Shown here piece after piece: positions 41,941-49,756 of a DNA stretch of 64,000 nucleotides. The translations under genes and the position numbers were made by a program. This DNA is from Dyella_B sp035690825 (GTDB lineage Bacteria; Pseudomonadota; Gammaproteobacteria; Xanthomonadales; Rhodanobacteraceae), in assembly GCF_051954575.1 (NCBI RefSeq), contig NZ_JBQCHP010000001.1, positions 30,092 to 94,091 on the forward strand, written 5' to 3'. Each line of letters opens with the position of its first letter. Position 1 is the first letter of the stretch. The notes below the pieces were generated by a model. The model had not been told where the DNA came from, ran no database searches, and worked only from the letters and a program-made list of their open reading frames with translations.

Positions 41941-42259
41941 CCTCATCGTCATTCCGGCCTTCGCCCATTGCTGTCCGGGAAAAATGTGACGGATCGGCGA
42001 AAGTACCTCGAATGCTTTGGGTCCGGCGGCCTGGTTCGGCAGGCGACTCGACTTCCGCGAAGTGTTCCATGTCTCCTTGACGTCATTCCCGCGAAAGCGG
42101 GAATCCATTTTTGCTCTGATGCGCCCCTGAAAATGGATTCCCGCTTTCGCGGGAATGACGGCCGGGCGAGACAGGGCGCAGGAAGAATATCTAGTCATCG
42201 GCAGGGCTTCCGGAAAATTTCCCCGGACACAGTGGGCCTTCGCCGGAATGACGACGAGG
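41941..42259. repeat. Nested inverted-repeat element in the arsR-P-type ATPase gap
   Basis: A 506-bp gap holds two nested dyads. The inner one is a perfect 31-bp inverted repeat, arms 42081-42111 and 42130-42160 with an 18-bp loop, containing TTCCCGCGAAAGCGGGAA. The outer one pairs 41941-41967 with 42233-42259, 22 of 27 positions complementary. Palindromic units of this type occur in many copies in xanthomonad and related genomes (REP/REPIN-like, from memory). No gene in this gap looks real. Confidence 0.75.
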
Positions 42260-42322
42260 TTTCTTTTTAGCCGTTTGCCAGCATGTTGTCTCTGGATGCT
42301 GCTGGATGGGGATATGTCAGAC

Positions 42323-44602
42323 TCACACCGTCTCCGCCATGCCGTGATAGATCTCTTCTTCTTGCGCGAAGTGCAAGCGCAAGATCGCATCCAGCCCATA
42401 CAGCATCCGTTGCATGTCCTGGATGGCCTCGGGAGAAAGCGGACCTTGCGGCAGATCTTCGGTCGTATGGTGAAACAGGCGCCCGAGCCGGAGAATCTCG
42501 CGATGCGTACGGCTCAGCGGCGCCAGCGGGTCGCCGCCGCCGAGCATCGGCTCCAGCCTTGGATACAGGTGTTTTTCGTCGTCGCGCTCGTGCGGCAGAA
42601 GCGTGCTGCTCAGCAGGCCATCCAGTTCGACGAGCTCGGCATGAACGGCATCTTGCGGGAGCACGGGCAGGTGATCGGCGCAGGCGCGAATGCGGTCGAG
42701 CACCGGGCCCAGTTCATGGTGTTCCGCTGACAGCCGCGCATTTTCGGTGGCGTCGAGCCGCCCGTGGATGCCGTCGATCGACGTTACCCGAAGCACGCGC
42801 AGCGCATTGATGATCACGGCGACATCGATGCCTTCCTGCAGGATGGCGCCCGCGATCGGAGGCAGGTAACCCAGCGCCGCGAACACCATCGCAACCAGCG
42901 ACAGGCTCATTCCCGCGATGACGCTTTGCATGGCAATCTTGCGTGCGCGGCGGGCAATCACGAGCGCTTCGGCCAGGCGGTCCAACCGGTCGACCAACAA
43001 CACGACGCCAGCCGCCTCCGTGGACGCCGCCGCACCGCGCGCGCCCATCGCCACGCCGACGTCCGCTGCCGCCAGCGCCGGCGCATCGTTGATGCCGTCG
43101 CCCACCATGATCGTCGTGTTCGCGGGTTTGGCCGCTTTGATCGCGGTCAATTTGTCGCTGGGCGCCTGGTCGGCCAGGACTTCGTCCACGCCCAACGCTT
43201 CTCCGATGGTTTCGGCGATGTCGCGGTGATCGCCCGTCAACATCACGGTGCGCCGAATGCCGGCGCGCCGAAGTTGCCGGATGGCCCGCGGCGTATCCAG
43301 ACGTATCTCATCGCCCAGTAATAATGCGCCGGCCATGGCGCCATCCATGGCCACGAACACGCCGGCGGTACCTTCGCGGCGCATGCGCTTGCGCAGCATG
43401 TCGGCCCATTGCGCAGCGGACGTGATTTTTGAAACGAAACCATAACTGCCGATGGCGACGCGATGCGCCCCAACCGTGCCGATCAAGCCCGCGCCGTGCT
43501 CTTCGCGCACGTCGGACGGCTTGGTCAAGGGAAGATTCCTTTTTCGTGCAAACGACACGATCGCCTCGGCGAGCACGTGTTGGGACACTTGCTCGACCGA
43601 TGCGGCCAGCCTCAGCAATTCGTTCTGATCGAGCGACCCGGTCGTTTCGATGGCCGTCAGGCGCGCGTGTCCCGTGGTCAACGTACCGGTCTTGTCGAAG
43701 AACAGTACATTGCCTTGCGCGAGCCGTTCGAGCATGCCGCCGCCCTTGACGAGCACGCCGCGCGATGCGCACCGTGACATGCCGGAAACGATCGCAACGG
43801 GCACGGCCAGAATCAGCGGGCAGGGCGTGGCAACCACCAGCACCGCCAGGGCGCGAACGGGATCGCCCGACAGCAGCCATGCGACTGCGGCCACCGCGAG
43901 CGTCACGGGCAGAAATATCAGCGCGTAGCGATCGGCCAGGCGCGAAGAGGGCGCCTTGGCGCGCTGGGCCGCTTCAACCAGCCGAACGATGCCGGAAAAG
44001 GTACTGTCGGCCGCGGATGTCGTCGCCAGCATGTCAAAGGGCCCTGCGGCATTGAGTACGCCGCTGCGTGCCGTCTCGCCCCGTGCATGCCGCACCGGCA
44101 GTGACTCACCCGTCAAGGCCGATTCGTCGAGCACGGCAGCCTCCGATTCGACCAGGCCATCGACCGGGACAATCTCTCCGCCGCGAATGAGCAGTCGGTC
44201 ACCCGCTGCTACGTCCGAAATGGGAATGACGCTGAGCGCCTCACCGATATATTTGTTCGCGGTCTTTGGCGCGCGGTTGAGCAACGCCGACATCGTCCGC
44301 CTGGCTTTGCCTTCGGCGTAATCTTCCAGTCCTCGTCCGCTGGCGAACATCAGGCCGACCACGGCGGCCGTCAGGTTTTCCCCCAGGACGATCGCACCGG
44401 CGATGGCAAGCAGCGCGATGATGTCCACGCCCGCATCGCGCCGCAGCAGCCGGATGATGCTGGTGACCACGATCCAGATCGCCACCGCGGACGAACCTGC
44501 GATCCACACGTATCGGCCGATCACTTCGTGGCCGGTCAGGCGCATGATCAGACCAAGTAACAGCGTCAACGCGCTAAAAGCGGCAAGGATGCGACTGATC
44601 AT
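42323..44602 (-). CDS. P1B-5-type metal ATPase with C-terminal hemerythrin domain
   Basis: 759 residues. No N-terminal heavy-metal domain. Actuator TGES (about 164-167), metal-site TPCP (259-262), phosphorylation DKTGT (303-307), TGDH and GDGIND are all intact. Near the last helices LQEGIDVAVIINALR fits the group-5 (Fe/Ni) signature as I recall it. Residues about 625-759 are a hemerythrin-like helical bundle with ligands in AEHHEL, LLPHERDDEKHLYP, RTHREIL and LHFAQEEEIYH, so a di-iron site likely senses oxygen or iron. The predicted role is export of Fe2+ or Ni2+ tuned by oxygen or iron. Confidence 0.9.
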   Translation of the reverse strand: MISRILAAFSALTLLLGLIMRLTGHEVIGRYVWIAGSSAVAIWIVVTSIIRLLRRDAGVDIIALLAIAGAIVLGENLTAAVVGLMFASGRGLEDYAEGKARRTMSALLNRAPKTANKYIGEALSVIPISDVAAGDRLLIRGGEIVPVDGLVESEAAVLDESALTGESLPVRHARGETARSGVLNAAGPFDMLATTSAADSTFSGIVRLVEAAQRAKAPSSRLADRYALIFLPVTLAVAAVAWLLSGDPVRALAVLVVATPCPLILAVPVAIVSGMSRCASRGVLVKGGGMLERLAQGNVLFFDKTGTLTTGHARLTAIETTGSLDQNELLRLAASVEQVSQHVLAEAIVSFARKRNLPLTKPSDVREEHGAGLIGTVGAHRVAIGSYGFVSKITSAAQWADMLRKRMRREGTAGVFVAMDGAMAGALLLGDEIRLDTPRAIRQLRRAGIRRTVMLTGDHRDIAETIGEALGVDEVLADQAPSDKLTAIKAAKPANTTIMVGDGINDAPALAAADVGVAMGARGAAASTEAAGVVLLVDRLDRLAEALVIARRARKIAMQSVIAGMSLSLVAMVFAALGYLPPIAGAILQEGIDVAVIINALRVLRVTSIDGIHGRLDATENARLSAEHHELGPVLDRIRACADHLPVLPQDAVHAELVELDGLLSSTLLPHERDDEKHLYPRLEPMLGGGDPLAPLSRTHREILRLGRLFHHTTEDLPQGPLSPEAIQDMQRMLYGLDAILRLHFAQEEEIYHGMAETV

Positions 44603-44627
44603 TGGAACGCCATGGCCGCCTGTGTCC

Positions 44628-45314
44628 CTACACCTTGAGCCAGTGATTCAAGCCGGTGTAGACACCTTGTGACGCCAAAACAACCAGCACAATGCCAGCA
44701 ATGGCGATCGCAAGCCCTGCCCAGATGGTGACGCCGTCCCGTTCCATCATGCCCAGCGAGAACAGCGAAATGGCCATGCCGGGCACGAAATGGCCCAATG
44801 GAATGGGCAGCGTGATGATGATGGCGAGAATCAGGCAGGTAACGCCGATCGGTACGCGCATCCAGTCTCCGGCCAGCCACCGCTTTCGTGGGCGGACGAT
44901 TTTCTCCAGGCGCTTCAGGGTAGGAAGCACGCCACGAATCGCCTTGGCAAACGTTGCCGCTTCGATCGAGCGGCGCGCAAGCCGTTCGGGAATCCATGCA
45001 TGGGCACGGCCTACCGCAAGTTGCACGGAGATCAACACCATGCAGGCGCCGAACGGAACCGAGATGCCCGGTAAGGGAATGGGCACGACCATCGGCAGCG
45101 CGAGCAACAGCAGTAGCGCCCAGATGGAACGGTCGTCGAGCAGCTTCAGCACCATGCCGAGCGAAACGCGCTCTTCGTCGAGCGATGCCGCGCGGCTCTC
45201 GAGCACCATCGACAGCGGCGCCTGATGAGATGGGCCAGGCGGCGAAACGTAGGGCCCGCCGCTCACGGATTCGTCGTCGCCCTTGTGCTTGGAAGGAGAG
45301 AGGGCGTCCGTCAT
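44628..45314 (-). CDS. ExoD-family membrane protein
   Basis: 228 residues from ATG 45314, overlapping the cytochrome b561 stop (ATGA). Cytoplasmic N-terminal helix region with the ExoD segment SLGMVLKLLDDRSIWALLLLL, then four to five helices (LPMVVPIPLPGISVPFGACM; IIITLPIPLGHFVPGMAISL). ExoD affects exopolysaccharide and alkaline tolerance in rhizobia; mechanism unknown. Coupling with the b561 gene is conserved in position here and suggests they act together. Confidence 0.88.
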   Translation of the reverse strand: MTDALSPSKHKGDDESVSGGPYVSPPGPSHQAPLSMVLESRAASLDEERVSLGMVLKLLDDRSIWALLLLLALPMVVPIPLPGISVPFGACMVLISVQLAVGRAHAWIPERLARRSIEAATFAKAIRGVLPTLKRLEKIVRPRKRWLAGDWMRVPIGVTCLILAIIITLPIPLGHFVPGMAISLFSLGMMERDGVTIWAGLAIAIAGIVLVVLASQGVYTGLNHWLKV

Positions 45315-45853
45315 AGCATTCTCTTCAGCGTATTGTCGCGCCGCATGAAGTGATGCCACAGGGCTGCCAGGATATGCAGGGCAATCACGGCGTAAAAGAC
45401 ATTCCCGATCAGCTCGTGCACTTCGCCGACAATTTCCTTGGCCTGCGCGTCGGGATGCACCAGCGCGGGAAGATGCCAGTCAAGCCAGGGCACAACGACC
45501 TGCTCTCCGCCATAGCTCAGCTGCAGCCAGCCGAGGACGGGTTGCACGATCAAGAACACGTACAGCGCCAGATGCACCAGGCGCGCAGTCAAGGCCGTGA
45601 TGGAGCCGGGTGCCGGAACGATCGGCGGCGTCGGCGCGTAGATGCGCAGAACGAGCCGCGGAATGACGAACAGCAAGACGATGATCCCGGCGACATAGTG
45701 CCATTGCATCGCCTGCATGCCCGATGTGGCAACCCCGCCTTCCTCGCTGCCTTCACCCATGTTGGCGAAGAGATAAGCAGCCAGGACGGCCACGACGGTC
45801 GCCCAATGAGTGATGCGAAGGCTCAAGCCGTAGCGGGCGGGTGACATGGACAT
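45311..45853 (-). CDS. Cytochrome b561-type membrane protein
   Basis: 180 residues from ATG 45853, where GAGGA stands eight bases upstream; an earlier ATG at 45880 has none. Four helices with paired histidines for two b hemes: RITHW, WHYVAG, LVHLAL, VHELIG, LHILAALWHH. It belongs to the bacterial b561/Ni-hydrogenase b-type family that passes electrons between quinol and periplasmic acceptors, including superoxide oxidase. Preceded 121 bp upstream by an exact FNR-type box. Confidence 0.88.
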   Translation of the reverse strand: MSMSPARYGLSLRITHWATVVAVLAAYLFANMGEGSEEGGVATSGMQAMQWHYVAGIIVLLFVIPRLVLRIYAPTPPIVPAPGSITALTARLVHLALYVFLIVQPVLGWLQLSYGGEQVVVPWLDWHLPALVHPDAQAKEIVGEVHELIGNVFYAVIALHILAALWHHFMRRDNTLKRML

Positions 45854-45967
45854 GGAATCGGTCCTCGGGATTTGGTGCATTACTCGAAATTCGTGTGCTT
45901 TTCCGCTGGCGAGTCTTCAACTCGTCAACTAGCACTGCCATTGAGTCACCGCAAAGGGGTGAGGCGC

Positions 45968-45981
45968 TTGACGCATGTCAA
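45968..45981 (-). promoter_or_regulatory. FNR/ANR-type box, cytochrome b561-exoD promoter
   Basis: TTGACGCATGTCAA, exact match with symmetric half-sites. It lies in a 221-bp gap between the DUF4010 gene and b561, both leftward, so b561-exoD is the target. Confidence 0.76.
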
Positions 45982-46074
45982 GAAACTTTGTGGCGCTGCG
46001 AAGGCACCGCTTGGATCGAAGTCAAACGGCGCCGCGACCGCGATGCGGCTGATCATCGACCCGTCAGACAAGCG

Positions 46075-47334
46075 CTAGACAAGCCACAGGGTGACCGCAA
46101 AGCCCGCCACGACACCGAGCGTGCCGGACACCACACGCAATGCGTATCCTTGAGGTCCCTTGCTCAAGGCGATGGCGCATTTGAGCGAGGAATTGGACGC
46201 CAGCGCAGCGAGAACGCACCATGAGGCTTGTTGCAGGTCGATATGGCCGGTCGACACGGCTTGTGCTGCGGAGGCAGCGGCGGCGTGCACGTCGGCGAAA
46301 CCCGAGACCGCCATGATCCACGGCAGGCTGGCTTTCCCAAGGTAGCTGCGAAGTATGGCGCTCGCCAGCATGATCCCGCCCAACAGCGAGACGAAACCCA
46401 ATACGGCGCGCATCTTGAAGGGACGCTCGCCAGCAAGCGCCGCTGCATCATGGCCTGAGTTCCATGATTTCCAACTGGTCGAAATGGCCGCGATGATCGC
46501 AGCGCTACCAGCGGCCAGCAACGGCAGCGCCAAATGCCTTAGCAAGGCCTGCGAGAGCAATCCGATCACGACGCCCAATTGCGCTACGGTCCCCGCATTG
46601 GAGATGACGGCAGCGCTCGCGGCGGCGGCGGCCAGGGAAGGCGTGCCCCTTGCGCGCTCCGCCATCGTGCCGATTGTGGCTGTGCTTGAGACAAAGCCGC
46701 TCGCCACGCCCGCAATAGGAAGCCCAAACTTCGTCCCCAGCGCACGCATCGCCAGATACCCCAATGATGCAATGGACATGACCGCTACCACCAAGAACCA
46801 CAGTCGCCTGGGATTGAAAGCATCCCACGGATCAAGGCTGCGGTCGGGCAGCAGCGGAAGAACGACAAACGAAGCGGCTGCGAGTATCAAGAGGTCGTGC
46901 AGCTCAGTTCCGGACAGCCATTTGCGCGACAGCAGATGAAGCCTGTATTTGCTTGCCAGAAGTATCGCCACCGTAACGCCCAGCCCGGCGGAAAAGGCGG
47001 GCGACGACATCGACAGTATGCCCAGCAGGAATGTCATGAGCATGGCCATTTCGGTTGCGACACCTGGATCCTTCTCATTGGTGCGCACGTAGCTGGCGAT
47101 GGCTACCGCCGTAACGAACAGCGCCGCGGCATAAATGGCGGCGTCGCCAATGAGAGAAGCTGTCGCGCCGGCCAGACCCAACAGCGGAAAGGTACGAACG
47201 CCGGCCTGGGCTTGCATGGGCCCCATGTGCTTGTTGCGCTCCCGCTCCAACCCGATAAGAAGACCAATGGCGAGCGAGACGCCAAGACCTAGCGCCGTTG
47301 ACGAAACATCTGTGAGGGCGTGGCTTGGCAACAT
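46075..47334 (-). CDS. MgtC/DUF4010-family membrane protein
   Basis: 419 residues, about 12 helices. The N-terminal third is MgtC-like (GLLIGLERERNKH, VRTFPLLGLAGA); the rest is DUF4010 (GLPIAGVASGFVSSTATIGTMAERAR; FADVHAAAASAAQ). MgtC homologues modulate the ATP synthase or magnesium adaptation in pathogens; whether this long form does so is unknown. A neighbouring alternative ATP synthase makes that idea worth noting, but only as inference. No FNR box immediately upstream; a short inverted repeat (47369-47375/47383-47389) is there. Confidence 0.87.
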   Translation of the reverse strand: MLPSHALTDVSSTALGLGVSLAIGLLIGLERERNKHMGPMQAQAGVRTFPLLGLAGATASLIGDAAIYAAALFVTAVAIASYVRTNEKDPGVATEMAMLMTFLLGILSMSSPAFSAGLGVTVAILLASKYRLHLLSRKWLSGTELHDLLILAAASFVVLPLLPDRSLDPWDAFNPRRLWFLVVAVMSIASLGYLAMRALGTKFGLPIAGVASGFVSSTATIGTMAERARGTPSLAAAAASAAVISNAGTVAQLGVVIGLLSQALLRHLALPLLAAGSAAIIAAISTSWKSWNSGHDAAALAGERPFKMRAVLGFVSLLGGIMLASAILRSYLGKASLPWIMAVSGFADVHAAAASAAQAVSTGHIDLQQASWCVLAALASNSSLKCAIALSKGPQGYALRVVSGTLGVVAGFAVTLWLV

Positions 47335-47399
47335 GCAAACCTCTCATTGCCGCGGGTCGTATTCACATGCTTCAAATATGCATTGAAGCGTCCATGGCT

Positions 47400-48671
47400 C
47401 TACTGACGAAGCAGGTCGTTGGCGTCGTATTGGTTGCGTGGATTCCACAGCATCCATCCGTCGGAGCCGGCCGCGTCGGCGGCATCGGTTTGCGCACGGA
47501 TCGCGGTGGCGTCGAACACGCGATGATCGAATGCATAATCGCGAAACGCCTGCAGCCATGGACGAAAACGTACACCCGGGAGCCCAGTTCGCTTTATCGC
47601 CTCGGCCAGCGAGCGCCCGACGATCTGGCCCGGCTCGGCGGTCGGATCGGCGATACCAGGCAGGCCCCAGGTGAAGCCGGACGGATACAGCATGGGAGAG
47701 ATGTAATCGAGCGGTGCGTCGAGCAGTTCGATCTGCTGGCCGATCGCCGTATCGTTGGTGTTCCAGCATACGTAACCGAAAATATCGGCCGCGACGAACA
47801 CGTTGTAGGGTGCTAGCCGGGTGCGAGCGGCCTGCAGAAAACCCGTGATGGCTGCCGTGCGATTGGCGCGGGTGTTCGGCAGTGCAAATGCCAGGCCGCG
47901 CTGGTCGGGAAAGCGCACGTAATCGAACTGGATTTCGTCGAAACCCATGCGGGCCGCTTCCTCGGCGATATCCAGATTGTGCTGCCAGACGTCGCGCGAA
48001 AACGGATCCATCCATTGCAGGCCTTCGCGATCCCGCCATGGTCGGCCTTTGGCGTCGCGCACGCTCCACTCCGGGTGTGCGTCGGCAAGCGGATCGTCCT
48101 TGAACACGACGATGCGTGCGATCAGGTACAAGCGCCGGGCATGCAGGTCGGCGAGCAGCGCGGGGAAATCCCGCGCCATGGATACGCGTTCGCTGGTCTT
48201 GGCGGCCGCACCGATCGCTTCGCGCGCCTGGCTGCGGTAGGGCGTCAGGCCGCGGTCGCCCTTCACGTCGATGACCAGCGCGTTGATCGCGGTGCGCTGC
48301 GCCAGGTTCGTCGCCGCGTTGCGCAGTGTGGCGCTGGTGATGCCGAATACCGAGAGATAGAGCGCCCTGGGCCGGAACGGCGTCAACGTGAGCGTCACCG
48401 GTTCGTCGCCCGATACATGCGCGTCGGTGCGCAGGTAGCCTGGCGCGCGCGCAGCGATGCTGGCCGTCGGCTGGCCGGTATCGAACCACCCGTGTTCGTC
48501 GGTACGCGTCACGCCAGCAGCGGTGGTGACGATGGCGTCGGCGACTGGCTTGAGCGTGCTCGCGTCGATGACGACACCGGTTACGGCCTGGGCGTCCCGG
48601 CTTGCCAGTGGGGCAACCATCGCGAGTGCGACGAACATCGCGCGTGCCAACGCCCGGCGCAAGGCGGTCAT
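47400..48671 (-). CDS. DUF4015-type putative glycoside hydrolase
   Basis: 423 residues with a signal peptide (about 1-29), a carboxypeptidase-regulatory-like beta domain (about 30-100, VTGVVIDASTLKPVADAIV), and a TIM-barrel domain. Barrel motifs are ALVIDVKGDRGLTPY, FDEIQFDYVRFPDQRGL (likely acidic catalytic residues in QFDYVRFP), FVAADIFGYVCWN and DYISPMLYPSGFTWG. It should act outside the inner membrane on a polysaccharide. ATG overlaps the deacetylase stop, so the two enzymes are coupled, possibly working on the same polymer. Confidence 0.85.
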   Translation of the reverse strand: MTALRRALARAMFVALAMVAPLASRDAQAVTGVVIDASTLKPVADAIVTTAAGVTRTDEHGWFDTGQPTASIAARAPGYLRTDAHVSGDEPVTLTLTPFRPRALYLSVFGITSATLRNAATNLAQRTAINALVIDVKGDRGLTPYRSQAREAIGAAAKTSERVSMARDFPALLADLHARRLYLIARIVVFKDDPLADAHPEWSVRDAKGRPWRDREGLQWMDPFSRDVWQHNLDIAEEAARMGFDEIQFDYVRFPDQRGLAFALPNTRANRTAAITGFLQAARTRLAPYNVFVAADIFGYVCWNTNDTAIGQQIELLDAPLDYISPMLYPSGFTWGLPGIADPTAEPGQIVGRSLAEAIKRTGLPGVRFRPWLQAFRDYAFDHRVFDATAIRAQTDAADAAGSDGWMLWNPRNQYDANDLLRQ

Positions 48672-49525
48672 GGGGTGGCTCCTCTCTTGGCGGTGGGCGG
48701 TGCATCCGGTTCACCCAGCACGTGCGCGAACGCACGCGGCCCGTAGGCATCCACCATCAAGAAACGCGGCAGCGCGAGCAATCGCGCGTGCTGATCCGCT
48801 TTGCGCGCATCCAGCGTAAAGGCCGCCACATAGCCGTCGTCGGCGGCAAGCGCGATCAGTTCGTCGTCATAGATACCGAACGGCCAGGCGAGCATGTCCA
48901 CGTGCGAGCCGGTTTCCGATTCGATGCGTTGGCGCGAGGCGTCCAGTTGTCGACGTGCGAACTCCCGGAAATCCTCCGCGCTGCGGCGCTTGCGTTCAAG
49001 CTTGAAATTGGGATGCCAGTAGGTATGCGACTGGATATCGAACCAGCCGGTTTGCCTGAGGGCGCGCAATTGGTCCCAGGTCAGTGCGTACGACGCATTG
49101 GAAATCGCCGATGGATAAATGAACAGCGTGACCGGAAAGCGTTCGCGCAACACGATCGGCAGCAGCTTCTCGAACACCGAGCGATGCCCGTCGTCGACGG
49201 TGATCGCCACGGGTTTGGACGGTAGCGAGACGGATGGATTGCGCAGTCCATCGATCGCCTCGCGCAACGGCACGATGTGGTAGCCGTGCTCCTGAAGAAA
49301 GCGCAACTGGCTCTCGAACGTGGCCATGCGCACCGTCATCGAATCGTCCGCCGTATCGGAAAAGCGGTGATACACGAGGATGGTGACGCTGGCCTGAGGC
49401 TCGCTGGTGGCCGCCCATGCCAGGTTGGCCAGGCAGGCCAGCGCGGCACATAAAACAGTTCGCCATCTCGCCGCGCGGGCCGGTGCCTTGCCCTCATCGA
49501 CACGCTCCCTGTTTTTTCCGTACAT
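48668..49525 (-). CDS. Polysaccharide deacetylase (NodB/PgaB-like, CE4)
   Basis: 285 residues from ATG 49525 with a basic N-terminus and signal helix (about 22-38). NodB motifs: VAITVDDGHRSVF (TxDDG, metal and base Asp pair) and IQSHTYWHPN (H-x4-H metal ligands; written SHTYxH). YPSAISNASYALTWDQL and LAWPFGIYDDE complete the barrel. It removes acetyl groups from a polysaccharide such as poly-N-acetylglucosamine. Upstream 88-101 bp is a one-mismatch FNR-type box pointing this way. Confidence 0.9.
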   Translation of the reverse strand: MYGKNRERVDEGKAPARAARWRTVLCAALACLANLAWAATSEPQASVTILVYHRFSDTADDSMTVRMATFESQLRFLQEHGYHIVPLREAIDGLRNPSVSLPSKPVAITVDDGHRSVFEKLLPIVLRERFPVTLFIYPSAISNASYALTWDQLRALRQTGWFDIQSHTYWHPNFKLERKRRSAEDFREFARRQLDASRQRIESETGSHVDMLAWPFGIYDDELIALAADDGYVAAFTLDARKADQHARLLALPRFLMVDAYGPRAFAHVLGEPDAPPTAKRGATP

Positions 49526-49612
49526 GGCGACCTCGTGCGACGCGTCCAGGGGCGCCAACGCCGACGCCTGGATGAGTTGTGCCTATCGTGCTTGCCTCAC
49601 CGAACCGGGCAG

Positions 49613-49626
49613 GTGATGCAGATCAA
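49613..49626 (-). promoter_or_regulatory. Weak FNR/ANR-type box, deacetylase promoter
   Basis: Read toward the deacetylase gene: TTGATCTGCATCAC, one mismatch. Shares the divergent gap with the phaC box 78 bp away. Confidence 0.55.
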
Positions 49627-49690
49627 TTCGGGGCACGTCGGCGCCTGGCGTGGGGCAGGGAACTAGGCCACGTGCCGAGCACGCCTTGGC

Positions 49691-49704
49691 TTGACCTGCA
49701 TCAA
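49691..49704 (+). promoter_or_regulatory. FNR/ANR-type box, phaC operon promoter
   Basis: TTGACCTGCATCAA, exact match. Only a weak -10 (CATGGT, 49727-49732) at class-II spacing; predicted start near 49739, 18 bases before the GTG. Confidence 0.8.
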
Positions 49705-49756
49705 CGAGCGTCCGCCATGCCGCTGGCATGGTGGTGCTACTGCCGAGGAGCGCCAC

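Noticed and set aside
41902..42399. A short protein gene inside the arsR-ATPase gap
   Set aside because: It spans the inverted-repeat element and reads the typical translated repeat (DSRFRGND); no ribosome site.
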